A stretch of 64,000 nt of DNA, taken from NCBI GenBank assembly GCA_030706735.1, contig JAUZNZ010000019.1, positions 30,483 to 94,482 on the forward strand, read 5' to 3'. The notes beneath the pieces were generated by a model that did not search any database, was not told the DNA's origin, and saw only the letters and a program-made list of their open reading frames with translations. Positions 1-9,357 of the stretch are shown piece by piece (positions within the stretch are counted from its first letter, which is position 1; every line of letters begins with the position of its first letter). A program made the position numbers and the translations under genes. The DNA comes from Bacteroidota bacterium (GTDB taxonomy: Bacteria; Bacteroidota; Bacteroidia; Chitinophagales; Chitinophagaceae).

Positions 1-54
1 ACAGGCGGGGAGATATGAGTATCTTTTGTCGGGTATTCATCGTACATTATATTT

Positions 55-109
55 CGAAAATAAGTTATATAAGTGTATTCCATTATATACTTTTAAGCAC
101 TTATTTTCG
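55..109. repeat. 11-bp perfect inverted repeat CGAAAATAAGT ... ACTTATTTTCG (arms 55-65 and 99-109)
   Basis: Arms read directly; they are reverse complements separated by 33 nt of AT-rich sequence. Confidence 0.75.
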
Positions 110-144
110 TTATAATAGTCCGTAAACAACAAAAATCAAAATCT

Positions 145-264
145 ATGAAACGAATCCTAGCCCTGATCCTGATCATCTCATTCGTAGCCACATCATGCAG
201 CCGGAGCGTAACGCCCGGGGATGCAGCCAGTCATCACTACGGTCATTGCCGGGACGTACGGTAA
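145..264 (+). CDS. 39-aa micro-lipoprotein MKRILALILIISFVATSCSRSVTPGDAASHHYGHCRDVR
   Basis: ATG at 145, stop TAA at 262-264; signal peptide plus lipobox-like ATSC; too short for the ORF track. Confidence 0.65.
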   Translation: MKRILALILIISFVATSCSRSVTPGDAASHHYGHCRDVR

Positions 265-375
265 TCGCTCATTCGGCCATATTTTTCAGCTATTCCGCGA
301 CCGACCATTGTCTTTGCCCGGATCACTACCCGGGGAGGGACCGGTCAATTCCGGGATGGCTTTTTTATTATACAT

Positions 376-873
376 TTGAGCCAAACTCTGGCAGGAATGA
401 CGGTTACATTCGGGTACAACAAGAAGCAGGTATTGGACGGATTGAGGGGACATTTTTTCGGCAGGCCGGAGATCCGGATCATGGCCATCGTCATCAATGT
501 ATTTGCGATCCTGTCCGCCGTGTTGTTCGCGATGAAGAAGATCCAGGCCCTGCCGTTCCTGATCTTTTCGGTGCTTTGGTTCCTGCTATGGCTGTCGATC
601 CGGCGATTATTGCCACTCAGCATCTATAAACGTTCTGCGACCTTCAGGGACACCTTCATTCTCAGCCTTGACGAAAAGGGCGTCCTGCTGGAGACCGAAC
701 GGGGCAACCAGCTATGGCAGTGGGGCCAATTCAGCGGCTTCAAAGAGACGCTCTATTTCTTCCATCTTTACTTCGATTCGCGGTCCTTTTTCCTGATCCC
801 CAAGGATAGTTTCAAGGATATTCCGGAGATACAGGCGGCACGCCAACTCCTGAAGGACAGGATCAATAAGTGA
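376..873 (+). CDS. YcxB-like family membrane protein
   Basis: Two TM segments followed by a YcxB-like C-terminal domain (GVLLETERGNQLWQWGQFSGFKETLYFFHLYF). Confidence 0.65.
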   Translation: MSQTLAGMTVTFGYNKKQVLDGLRGHFFGRPEIRIMAIVINVFAILSAVLFAMKKIQALPFLIFSVLWFLLWLSIRRLLPLSIYKRSATFRDTFILSLDEKGVLLETERGNQLWQWGQFSGFKETLYFFHLYFDSRSFFLIPKDSFKDIPEIQAARQLLKDRINK

Positions 874-960
874 GATAAATGGTATTTATTTAACTCAACT
901 AATTTCCCGGTCTTGAGAAACTGGCCTACCTTGGGGTACAATGCCCATTAAAGATATTTT

Positions 961-2085
961 ATGACGAAACTGACCTTTAATAATAAGGCCAACGCTTTTT
1001 ACACGAGCGTCAAGGCCGCGGTCGATCAATATTTCATCTCCAGCAAGCAGAAAAAAACAGGTAATTGGAAGCTCTATCTGAAAAGCGGCACCCTCATCCC
1101 GGGCGCCTTGTTCATGTATATGGGCCTGCTTTTCTTCTTCCGCCAATCGGGGCCCCTGGCCTCTCATCCCGGAGCGCTCGCCGTCACGCTGGGCGTTATC
1201 GGATGCGGCGTTCTCGGACTGGCGCTGGCGAGCGTCGGATTCAACGTCATGCATGACGCCTGCCACGGCAGTTATTCCACACGCGGCTGGGTCAATGACC
1301 TGATGGGCCTTTCGCTGAATGCGCTGGGAGGCAATGCATTCATCTGGAAGTTCAAACATAACATTATCCATCATACCTATACCAATGTCGACGGGATCGA
1401 CGATGATATCGCCAAGAGCCCGCTGATGCGCCAGTGCCCTTCCCAAAAATGGGTGCCTGCGCACCGGTTCCAGCATATTTACGTCGTATTGGTCTACGCG
1501 ATCTCTTCCTTTGCCTGGGTCACCATGATGGACTTCAATAAATACTTCAAGCGCCGGATCGTCAACATGCCCCTGCAAAAGATGAGCGTCAAGGAGCATG
1601 TCATCTTCTGGCTCAGCAAGGTATTGTATGCCGCTGCGTATATCCTGATCCCCGCCTATTTCGTCGGCTGGCGTACCTGGGCCATCGGCTTCGCCTCGAT
1701 GCATATCGTCCAGGGGCTGGCGCTGGCGATCGTGTTCCAACTGGCCCATGTGGTGGAACATGCAGAATTCGTCCACATCGGAGAGAACGATACCGTGAAG
1801 CTGGAAGAGGAATGGGCGATCCACCAGGTAAAGACGACCGCCAATTTCGCCCCGCGCAATAAGATCATTTCCTGGTTCGTCGGCGGCCTGAACTTCCAGG
1901 TCGAGCATCATCTTTTCCCCCGGATCAGCCATGTGCATTATCCGGCGATCAGCGAGATCGTAAAAAAGACCTGCCGGGAGTTCGACATCATGTATCATGA
2001 ATTCCCTACGATGACCCGGGCGATCGGCTCACACTTCCGCATGATGTACCAATTGGGTAGGCGGCCTGTGGCGGCGCGGGTATAA
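961..2085 (+). CDS. acyl-lipid/acyl-CoA fatty acid desaturase
   Basis: Histidine boxes HDACHG, HNIIHHTYTN, QVEHHLFP. Confidence 0.92.
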   Translation: MTKLTFNNKANAFYTSVKAAVDQYFISSKQKKTGNWKLYLKSGTLIPGALFMYMGLLFFFRQSGPLASHPGALAVTLGVIGCGVLGLALASVGFNVMHDACHGSYSTRGWVNDLMGLSLNALGGNAFIWKFKHNIIHHTYTNVDGIDDDIAKSPLMRQCPSQKWVPAHRFQHIYVVLVYAISSFAWVTMMDFNKYFKRRIVNMPLQKMSVKEHVIFWLSKVLYAAAYILIPAYFVGWRTWAIGFASMHIVQGLALAIVFQLAHVVEHAEFVHIGENDTVKLEEEWAIHQVKTTANFAPRNKIISWFVGGLNFQVEHHLFPRISHVHYPAISEIVKKTCREFDIMYHEFPTMTRAIGSHFRMMYQLGRRPVAARV

Positions 2086-2121
2086 GGCCTCGGAACCGGG
2101 CAGCGACAAGGCCCGCGATGG

Positions 2122-3177
2122 CTACTTGGGCTTATATTTACTTTCCTCGAGGATCTTTCGCGCAGGCAGGCGCATAACCTGTTCAGGCGTGATGCCGTCA
2201 TGGCTGTTCACATACTTCTTTACGATCTGCCAGCCCACCCAGGGGCCGATATTACCAGGCGATGCATCCGGCATGCCCAGGGTCTTGGGCGATTCGCCGA
2301 TATAGTTCTTGATCAGGTCCGGATCGACGGTAAAGAGATCGGTGTTTTGGAGAAAGTAATTCCAGATCAATCCCTCATTTGCCTTGCACCATTCCAATTG
2401 ATCCTGGGTGTAGCCCGTCTTGATGCTGTCTGCCGTTCCGGGAAGGAATTTGTCGACCAGCCACCAATACCTGCCCTTACCGATCATCTGCTCGATCAGG
2501 GACTTGTTATCCGAACTGTCGGGGAACAAGTCTTCGGCGATGACGCTCAGGCAGCCGGCCGGAATATAGGCCGGTTCGAATCGCCTCGCGATATAGGCGG
2601 GGAAGTCATCCTGGCCCTTGCCGAGCGTATAGAATGAAGAATGCTGTCCCGCGTATAATTGCAGGCCGATGGCCAGGGCGGACGGCGTGATGGCCACTCC
2701 CGGTCCGTCAAAGGGGCCGACATAGGCCACCACATGCGCGGGCAGCGGATAGTGGGGAAAATAATATTTCACGAACCGGAAGGCCTGCGTCAACTCCTTG
2801 CCCAACCAGGCCATGTCACGGTATTTGATCCGGATCGAATCCTCGACGGGCCGATAGCTGACCAGGAACTCGCGGCTCGCGGCAAAGGCCACTCGATTGG
2901 TATCGGCCAGGGGCCCTGCCCCCAGGATATTGGTCACAAAATCCCCGACGAACCAGGGATATTCCCGGCTTACCCGGTACAGTCCCTGCGCAATATGATC
3001 GGAATCCATGGCGAACCAGGCGGTGTCGAAGCGTTCCACCTGCACGGGATGGACCGCCACCCCCGACACGTCCGGTACATCCTTTCGCCCTCCGCAGGAG
3101 GAGAGGCAGGCGAACAGGCTGCAGAACAGGATGAGGATGCCTGAGGCGGGCGCAATAGTTTGTCTTTTCGTAAACAC
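2122..3177 (-). CDS. gldB: gliding motility lipoprotein GldB-like
   Basis: Lipoprotein signal (CLSSCGG), VERFDTAWF, YPWFVGDF, AYIPAGCLSVIAEDLFPDSSDN pattern typical of GldB. Confidence 0.8.
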   Translation of the reverse strand: MFTKRQTIAPASGILILFCSLFACLSSCGGRKDVPDVSGVAVHPVQVERFDTAWFAMDSDHIAQGLYRVSREYPWFVGDFVTNILGAGPLADTNRVAFAASREFLVSYRPVEDSIRIKYRDMAWLGKELTQAFRFVKYYFPHYPLPAHVVAYVGPFDGPGVAITPSALAIGLQLYAGQHSSFYTLGKGQDDFPAYIARRFEPAYIPAGCLSVIAEDLFPDSSDNKSLIEQMIGKGRYWWLVDKFLPGTADSIKTGYTQDQLEWCKANEGLIWNYFLQNTDLFTVDPDLIKNYIGESPKTLGMPDASPGNIGPWVGWQIVKKYVNSHDGITPEQVMRLPARKILEESKYKPK

Positions 3178-3208
3178 GGCAAAATCGGTTGATTCATACG
3201 AAGTAACG

Positions 3209-3216
3209 TAAATTTG
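3209..3216 (+). promoter_or_regulatory. candidate Bacteroidota -7 element TAAATTTG upstream of nadE
   Basis: Matches TAnnTTTG, with a TTG at 3189-3191 (17-bp spacer). Confidence 0.4.
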
Positions 3217-3220
3217 TACT

Positions 3221-5065
3221 ATGAAAATTGTGCTGGCCCAACAGAATTATCATATCGGGAATTTCGAGGCGAACCTCGCCAGGATCCTTGACGGCATTGC
3301 CAGGGCCAAGCAGGCCGGGGCTGACCTCGTCGTATTTTCCGAACTGTGCATCTGCGGGTACCCCCCGCGGGATTTTTTGGAATTCGAAGACTTCATCGCG
3401 CAATGCTATGCGGGCGTGGATCGTGTCCGGCAAGAGGCCGATACGATCGGGGTCATCATCGGAAGCCCGCAGCGGAACCCGGCGCCCGAAGGCAAAGCGC
3501 TGTTCAATGCGGCCTGGTTGCTTTATGAAAAGGAGATCAAGGGGATCGCTCACAAGACCTGCCTGCCGACCTATGATGTATTCGACGAGTACCGTTATTT
3601 CGAGCCGGGCGATAGTTGGAAGGCCATCCCGTTCAAGGGGGCAAGGATCGCCCTGACCATTTGCGAAGACATCTGGAACCTGGGCGACAATCCGCTTTAT
3701 CGCGTTTGCCCCATGGACCAGCTGATCACGCAGGCTCCCGATCTCATGATCAATATTTCCGCATCGCCATTCGACTACGATCATGACGAGGACCGCAAGG
3801 AGGTCGTCCGGAGGAATGTCCTGAAGTATCGTCTTCCGATGATCTATTGCAATGCCATCGGCTCGCAAACCGAGATCGTGTTCGACGGAGGCAGCCTGGT
3901 TTACAATGCGCAAGGCGAACTGGTGCGTGAGCTGAACTATTTCGAGGAGGATTTTGCCCTGGTCGAGATCGACGAGCATGCGACCGCAAGGAACAGACCG
4001 GGAGTTCGCGCAGGGGTGAGCGCGGGGATCGGCCTGGAGATCTCGGGGCCGGTGCCTCCCTTGTATGAGGAGATCCTGCCCGGTTTGTCCGTCGTGACGC
4101 AGGATACGCCGCCTGCATCGGCACAGGCGCCTGGACAGGCGCCGGCGCCTGAGTTGGACAAAGAGATGCGGGTATCCCGGGTCCGGGATCCGGGTAAGGC
4201 GATGGAGTACCTGGTCGCCGAAAATAATATCCGGCAGATCCACGATGCCCTGGTGCTCGGGGTGAGGGATTATTTTTATAAAATGGGCTTTGTGAAAGCG
4301 ATCCTGGGAAGTAGCGGTGGGATCGATAGCGCCGTCACGCTGGCGCTCGCCTGCGAGGCGCTCGGGAAGGAACATGTGCGCGCCATACTGCTGCCGTCTC
4401 CCTACTCCAGCGCGCATTCTGTCGCGGACGCGGAGGAATTGTCCCGTCGCCTGGGCAATCCCCATGACATCGTGCCCATCGGGGAAGTCTATGAATCGCT
4501 GCTGAACACGCTCAAACCGATCTTCGCCGATTCGCCGTTCGGCCTCGCGGAAGAGAACCTGCAAAGCCGCGCGAGAGGCAATCTGCTGATGGGGATTGCC
4601 AATAAGTTCGGCTATATCCTGCTGAATACCTCCAACAAGAGTGAGCTGGCCACGGGATATGGCACCCTGTACGGGGATATGGCGGGGGGGCTGAGCGTGT
4701 TGGGCGATGTATACAAATTACAGGTCTATGCGTTAGCGCGCCATATCAATCGCGACAAGGAGATCATTCCCGCGAGTATCCTGTCCAAGGCGCCTTCCGC
4801 CGAACTGCGTCCCAATCAAAAGGACACCGACAGTTTACCGGAATACGATATCCTGGACAAAGTGCTGTATCAATATATCGAAAAAAGGAAAGGCCCGAAG
4901 GAGATCATTGCGATGGGAATCGATGAGGCGCTCGTCAGGCGTGTGCTCAAGATGGTCAATACGAATGAATATAAGCGTAATCAGTTTTGCCCGATCATCC
5001 GCGTCAGCGGGAAGGCCTTCGGTGTCGGCAGGAGAATGCCGATCGTCGGTAAATATTTGTCCTAG
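3221..5065 (+). CDS. nadE: glutamine-dependent NAD+ synthase
   Basis: N-terminal CN-hydrolase domain (VFSELCICGYPP, TICEDIWN) and C-terminal synthetase SSGGIDSAVTLAL. Confidence 0.95.
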   Translation: MKIVLAQQNYHIGNFEANLARILDGIARAKQAGADLVVFSELCICGYPPRDFLEFEDFIAQCYAGVDRVRQEADTIGVIIGSPQRNPAPEGKALFNAAWLLYEKEIKGIAHKTCLPTYDVFDEYRYFEPGDSWKAIPFKGARIALTICEDIWNLGDNPLYRVCPMDQLITQAPDLMINISASPFDYDHDEDRKEVVRRNVLKYRLPMIYCNAIGSQTEIVFDGGSLVYNAQGELVRELNYFEEDFALVEIDEHATARNRPGVRAGVSAGIGLEISGPVPPLYEEILPGLSVVTQDTPPASAQAPGQAPAPELDKEMRVSRVRDPGKAMEYLVAENNIRQIHDALVLGVRDYFYKMGFVKAILGSSGGIDSAVTLALACEALGKEHVRAILLPSPYSSAHSVADAEELSRRLGNPHDIVPIGEVYESLLNTLKPIFADSPFGLAEENLQSRARGNLLMGIANKFGYILLNTSNKSELATGYGTLYGDMAGGLSVLGDVYKLQVYALARHINRDKEIIPASILSKAPSAELRPNQKDTDSLPEYDILDKVLYQYIEKRKGPKEIIAMGIDEALVRRVLKMVNTNEYKRNQFCPIIRVSGKAFGVGRRMPIVGKYLS

Positions 5066-5109
5066 ATCCGTTTGTCCCATATCCGGCGGCGCGGGGCAAG
5101 GGGCCGGGA

Positions 5110-5586
5110 TCAATGCTGCATGATCACCACATAGCGGATAGGCTGACTGAGGAAGGACGTATCCTTAAAGACCACGAAGCTGGTCGCGCTCAGGGTATAG
5201 ATATTCAGGTCCCCGTTCAGGATCGTATTCGAATGGATATGCAGGACGGTATCCCTGGCGCTGAAGCTCCAGGTGAAGGGCTGGGTCTGCGGATCGCTGA
5301 CATTGCATTTGGTCGCGCCTTCGTCCATGGTGCCGCTGCCGTTCGCATTAAAACTATAGGTATTATCTTTCTGGCAGGGCTTTACCGAGGTATCGACGAT
5401 CGTGACGGTCGCGCCTCCGCTGAGGTTAAAGCCGGAGGTGCTTAATTTCCACGCGGCTTTGCTGATATTGACGCTATCCGCATTCGTGTTGCCTCCGGTA
5501 GACGAGCTGCTCTTGCTGCACGCTACGAATGCGAGGGAGAGAACCAGGGAAATGAGCAAGGATACGATCAAGGCTTTCTTTTGCAT
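5110..5586 (-). CDS. lipocalin-like domain lipoprotein
   Basis: Lipobox AFVACSKS; CQKDNTYSFNANGSGTMDEGATKC lipocalin-like pattern; similar to the neighbouring 5760-6206 product. Confidence 0.7.
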   Translation of the reverse strand: MQKKALIVSLLISLVLSLAFVACSKSSSSTGGNTNADSVNISKAAWKLSTSGFNLSGGATVTIVDTSVKPCQKDNTYSFNANGSGTMDEGATKCNVSDPQTQPFTWSFSARDTVLHIHSNTILNGDLNIYTLSATSFVVFKDTSFLSQPIRYVVIMQH

Positions 5587-5759
5587 GGTAATCAGTTAAA
5601 GGTCAATCAATACAACGAATTATGGCCTTGCTTATTGCATGGCCGGCGGCACGGGTGCGGGCCGTCCTGGAAGATACGCAAGGATTGTACCACAGGTTGC
5701 CCGGGATGGGGTTGGGGGTCGCGGAATCGAGGTTCCCGTGAATGGCGAGGGACGCCGGT

Positions 5760-6206
5760 TCAGTGTCTGAAAATGATCGTATAGCGGGTCTTGCTCTCTC
5801 CCAGGCTCTCATCCGCATAGATCTCGAAATGATCCTTGTCCAATGCACGGACCTTATAGTATTGATCCTGGAAATAGATGCTGCTGTCATTGTTGGAGAA
5901 GGCCCAGATGAAGGGCAGGCTATCGGGGTCGGACACTTTGCATTTGATCAGCCCCGACTGCAGCGAACCGGTGCCGTCGGGCTTGAAAACGACGGTATTG
6001 CCGACCTCGCAGCCGGCAATGCTCGGGTCCAGGGCGTCGAAGACGCCGTCCTCATCGGAATCGAACCCGGCCTTTTCATATTTCCAGGGGCTGTGCGTGA
6101 GCAATTCGAGGTCATGGCCGGACTTGCTCCGGTGATCACAGGATACCTGGGACAAGCCCAATGGTACGACCGCCGCCACCACCCAATGGAAAAACATCGT
6201 TCTCAT
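5760..6206 (-). CDS. lipocalin-like domain protein (paralog of 5110-5586)
   Basis: Shared C-x-NTxxF-x-GTGS-x-KC-x-VSDP-x-PF-x-W-x-FS ... RYxIIxxH spacing. Confidence 0.65.
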   Translation of the reverse strand: MRTMFFHWVVAAVVPLGLSQVSCDHRSKSGHDLELLTHSPWKYEKAGFDSDEDGVFDALDPSIAGCEVGNTVVFKPDGTGSLQSGLIKCKVSDPDSLPFIWAFSNNDSSIYFQDQYYKVRALDKDHFEIYADESLGESKTRYTIIFRH

Positions 6207-6361
6207 CGTTCCCTAAGAAGGTTTGAAACCCTTCGGGTTTAAAAGGGCCCAGGGAAAATATTATTGCGCGCACCCAATTAAAAGCGTATTAAAACCTGGC
6301 GTGCCAATTGCTGCCTGAATGAACTTGCGATTTCGTATTTTGCAGCCTAATTTTTACCCAC

Positions 6362-7363
6362 ATGGTTTATACAGCCGAGGATATCAGACAATTGAACAAC
6401 AAGATCCAATATCAGGCTGCCTTTGTCGACCGGCTACGCGATGAGATAGGCCGCGTCATCGTAGGACAGCATTCCATGCTCGACCGGCTCCTGATCGGCC
6501 TGCTCAGCAATGGCCATATTCTGCTGGAAGGAGTACCCGGGTTGGCCAAGACCCTGGCAATCAAGTCCCTCGCACAGGCCGTTCATGCCAGGTTCAGCCG
6601 CGTCCAATTTACGCCGGATCTTCTGCCTGCCGATGTGATCGGCACCATGATCTACAACCAGCAGAAACATGAGTTCGTGGTCCGGAAGGGACCGATCTTC
6701 GCCAATTTCGTATTGGCCGACGAGATCAATCGGGCGCCGGCCAAGGTGCAGAGCGCCTTGCTGGAGGCCATGCAGGAACGGCAGGTTACCATCGGGGACA
6801 GCAGCTATAAGCTGGAAGAACCCTTTCTGGTGATGGCTACGCAAAATCCGTTGGAGCAGGAGGGTACCTATCCGCTGCCGGAGGCACAACAGGACCGTTT
6901 CCTGATGAAGGTCATCGTGGATTATCCGGGCAAGCAGGAAGAGCAGCTCATTATCCGGCAAAATGTACAGAGCATGGAACCACCGAAGGTGGAACAGGTC
7001 GTTTCCATGCAGGAGATCATCCAGGCGCGCGACCTGACCCGTCAGGTCTATATGGACGAAAAAGTAGAACATTATATCCTGGATATCGTCTTCGCCACGC
7101 GAACGCCCGAAAAATATAAGCTGGAGCGGCTCCGGCCCCTGATCTCCTATGGGGGCAGTCCCCGGGCCAGCATTAGCCTGGCCCTGGCAGCCAAGGCGAA
7201 TGCTTTCCTTAACAAGCGGGGTTATACGATCCCCGAGGACGTGCGCACGATCTCCAAGGATGTGCTGCGGCACCGTATCGGGCTGACCTACGAGGCCGAG
7301 GCGGAAAGCGTAAATGTGGATCAGGTCATCGACGACGTATTAAAAGCGATCCCGATCCCGTAA
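6362..7363 (+). CDS. MoxR family AAA ATPase
   Basis: LLEGVPGLAKT Walker A, LADEINRAPAKVQSALLEAMQERQVT. Confidence 0.95.
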   Translation: MVYTAEDIRQLNNKIQYQAAFVDRLRDEIGRVIVGQHSMLDRLLIGLLSNGHILLEGVPGLAKTLAIKSLAQAVHARFSRVQFTPDLLPADVIGTMIYNQQKHEFVVRKGPIFANFVLADEINRAPAKVQSALLEAMQERQVTIGDSSYKLEEPFLVMATQNPLEQEGTYPLPEAQQDRFLMKVIVDYPGKQEEQLIIRQNVQSMEPPKVEQVVSMQEIIQARDLTRQVYMDEKVEHYILDIVFATRTPEKYKLERLRPLISYGGSPRASISLALAAKANAFLNKRGYTIPEDVRTISKDVLRHRIGLTYEAEAESVNVDQVIDDVLKAIPIP

Positions 7364-7398
7364 GGAAGGAGGTCGATCGTGACGCGAAGAGAAAAATT

Positions 7399-8286
7399 AT
7401 GCTGACGACAGCCGAAATATTAAAGAAGGTCCGCGAGCTCGAAATCACCAGCAAACGGCTTACCCGCCACATCTTCACGGGTGAATATCATAGTGCGTTC
7501 AAGGGTCGGGGCATGAGCTTCCGGGAGGTGCGGGAATACGCGGCGGGGGACGACATCCGATTCATCGACTGGAATGTCTCGGCACGCTTTGGCCATCCTT
7601 ACAGCAAGCTCTTCGAGGAGGAGCGTGAATTGACGGTCATGCTGCTGGTAGATACCAGCGCGAGCTCCCTGTTCGGGACGGTACGCGCCCGCAAGAAGGA
7701 TCTGATCACGGAGGTTTGCGCGGTGCTGGCTTTTTCCGCCATCAACAACCATGATAAGGTGGGGGTTATTTTTTTCAGCGATAAGATCGAAGCCTATATT
7801 GCCCCGAAGAAAGGCCGCGACCATGTGCTGTATATCGTGCGCCAGTTGCTTACGATGGAACCCAGGCGAAAGGGCACCAACCTGAGCGAAGCCATCCGGT
7901 TCCTGAATCGGTCCGCCAAACAAAAAAGCATTGTATTCATGCTGAGCGATTTCCTTGAAGATGGCGCGGAGCGTTTCGAGGATGCGCTGAAGGTGGCCGG
8001 GAAGAAGCATGATCTGACCGGGATCAAGGTCTATGACAAGATGGATATGCAATTGCCCAATATCGGCCTTATCGAGGCGGAGGATGCGGAAACGGGCGGC
8101 CTTCATTGGGTCGACACGGGTGATTTCCTGCTGCGTTCAAATTATCAGCGGTATTTCTTCGACCGGACGGAGCGATGCAAGACCATTTTTCACAAGGCCG
8201 GTTGCGATCTGCTGCATTTGCGGGCGGACGAAGACTACGTTAAAATCTTACAGCGCTTCTTTATCGGGCGTAACAGGCCGGCATAG
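7399..8286 (+). CDS. DUF58 domain-containing protein
   Basis: GRGMSFREVREYAAGDDIRFIDWNVSAR signature, VWA-like LLVDTSAS. Confidence 0.95.
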   Translation: MLTTAEILKKVRELEITSKRLTRHIFTGEYHSAFKGRGMSFREVREYAAGDDIRFIDWNVSARFGHPYSKLFEEERELTVMLLVDTSASSLFGTVRARKKDLITEVCAVLAFSAINNHDKVGVIFFSDKIEAYIAPKKGRDHVLYIVRQLLTMEPRRKGTNLSEAIRFLNRSAKQKSIVFMLSDFLEDGAERFEDALKVAGKKHDLTGIKVYDKMDMQLPNIGLIEAEDAETGGLHWVDTGDFLLRSNYQRYFFDRTERCKTIFHKAGCDLLHLRADEDYVKILQRFFIGRNRPA

Positions 8287-8289
8287 CCC

Positions 8290-9357
8290 ATGAGAAGAAT
8301 GCATTCACATATTATTGGTTCTGCCTTTTTATTCCTTCTGTTGATGGGGAAGGACCTGTGCGCGCAATCGACGCGGATACCGAAGTCGCAGGCGCAGGCG
8401 CCGCAAGTGCATGCGACCGTGGATAAGTCCAGGATCCTGATCGGAGAGCCCATCCAGCTCATGCTGGAGGCGACCGTGGCCGGTAACGCGCCGCTGACCT
8501 GGCCAGCCCTGGACAGCCTGCCCCATTTTGAATTCGTCGGGAAGGGTACCGTCGACTCAACCGTCCGTCCCGATGGCCGTTACTACCGCCAGTACCTTAC
8601 GGTCACGAGTTTCGATTCGGGCACCCATGCCATTCCGCGTCTGTCCTTTACCGTTGGTAGCAAGCGGGTATTCACCGATTCGGTGCGCGTGGAAGTGGAC
8701 TTTTCCAAATTCGATCCCAAGCAGGATTATCATGATATCCGGGACATCATCGACGTCCCCAATCCCTACGTAAAATGGATCGCATGGATCGTCGGGGCCG
8801 TCACGCTCTTATGCCTGGCGTTGGCGATCTGGCTGGTAGGGAGGAGGCGTCTCCTGCCCGGGGCCGACGGAGCGTCCAGGCGTGGTCAGCCCCTATTGTC
8901 GCCATACGATCAGGCGATGCGGCAGTTGGACGAACTGGCGCTCCAAAAGGCCTGGGAGAACGGTCCGGTGAAGACGTATTATACCCAGCTGAATGACGTC
9001 CTGCGGCTCTTTGTCCTGCGGCGGCTTGGGATCGCGAGCCTGGCCGAGACGAATGAAGAACTGATCAGGGGGCTGCGGGGAGTGGGATTGAGCGAGCAGG
9101 CCTATGCGAGCCTGGCCGAAACGCTGCGAATGAGCGACTTCGTGAAATTTGCGAAATATGTGCCGGCTGCCATCGACAATGAACATCATTTCGGGGTGAT
9201 CCGTTCATCTGTCGGGCATATGGAGCAGATCGCCAGGGATGTGGACGCGGCGCAGGAACAGGCGATGCTGGCTGCCGCCGCGGCAGGTGGGTCGGGGGCG
9301 ACGGTTGGCAATGGCCGGGGCGATGGAACAATGACTGAAAAAAACAGACGACAATAA
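8290..9357 (+). CDS. BatD-like/oxygen-tolerance-type membrane protein
   Basis: Signal peptide, Ig-like N-terminal domain, central TM, cytosolic helical C-terminus; position between DUF58 and VWA genes. Confidence 0.6.
   Translation: MRRMHSHIIGSAFLFLLLMGKDLCAQSTRIPKSQAQAPQVHATVDKSRILIGEPIQLMLEATVAGNAPLTWPALDSLPHFEFVGKGTVDSTVRPDGRYYRQYLTVTSFDSGTHAIPRLSFTVGSKRVFTDSVRVEVDFSKFDPKQDYHDIRDIIDVPNPYVKWIAWIVGAVTLLCLALAIWLVGRRRLLPGADGASRRGQPLLSPYDQAMRQLDELALQKAWENGPVKTYYTQLNDVLRLFVLRRLGIASLAETNEELIRGLRGVGLSEQAYASLAETLRMSDFVKFAKYVPAAIDNEHHFGVIRSSVGHMEQIARDVDAAQEQAMLAAAAAGGSGATVGNGRGDGTMTEKNRRQ

Noticed and set aside
195-629. 144-aa plus-strand ORF overlapping the micro-lipoprotein and YcxB-like gene
   Set aside because: Overlaps two better supported frames and has atypical composition.
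895-1998. 367-aa minus-strand ORF opposite the desaturase gene
   Set aside because: The plus strand encodes a clear desaturase with all histidine boxes. The antisense ORF is His/Asp/Arg-rich and looks like a mirror artefact of GC codon bias.
3194-4564. 456-aa minus-strand ORF opposite nadE
   Set aside because: Antisense to an unambiguous NAD synthase; no recognisable domain and skewed composition.
6226-6240. AAACCC-TTC-GGGTTT hairpin as a terminator
   Set aside because: Lies between divergent genes with no transcript expected to end there; stem only 6 bp. It could be an operator but evidence is weak.
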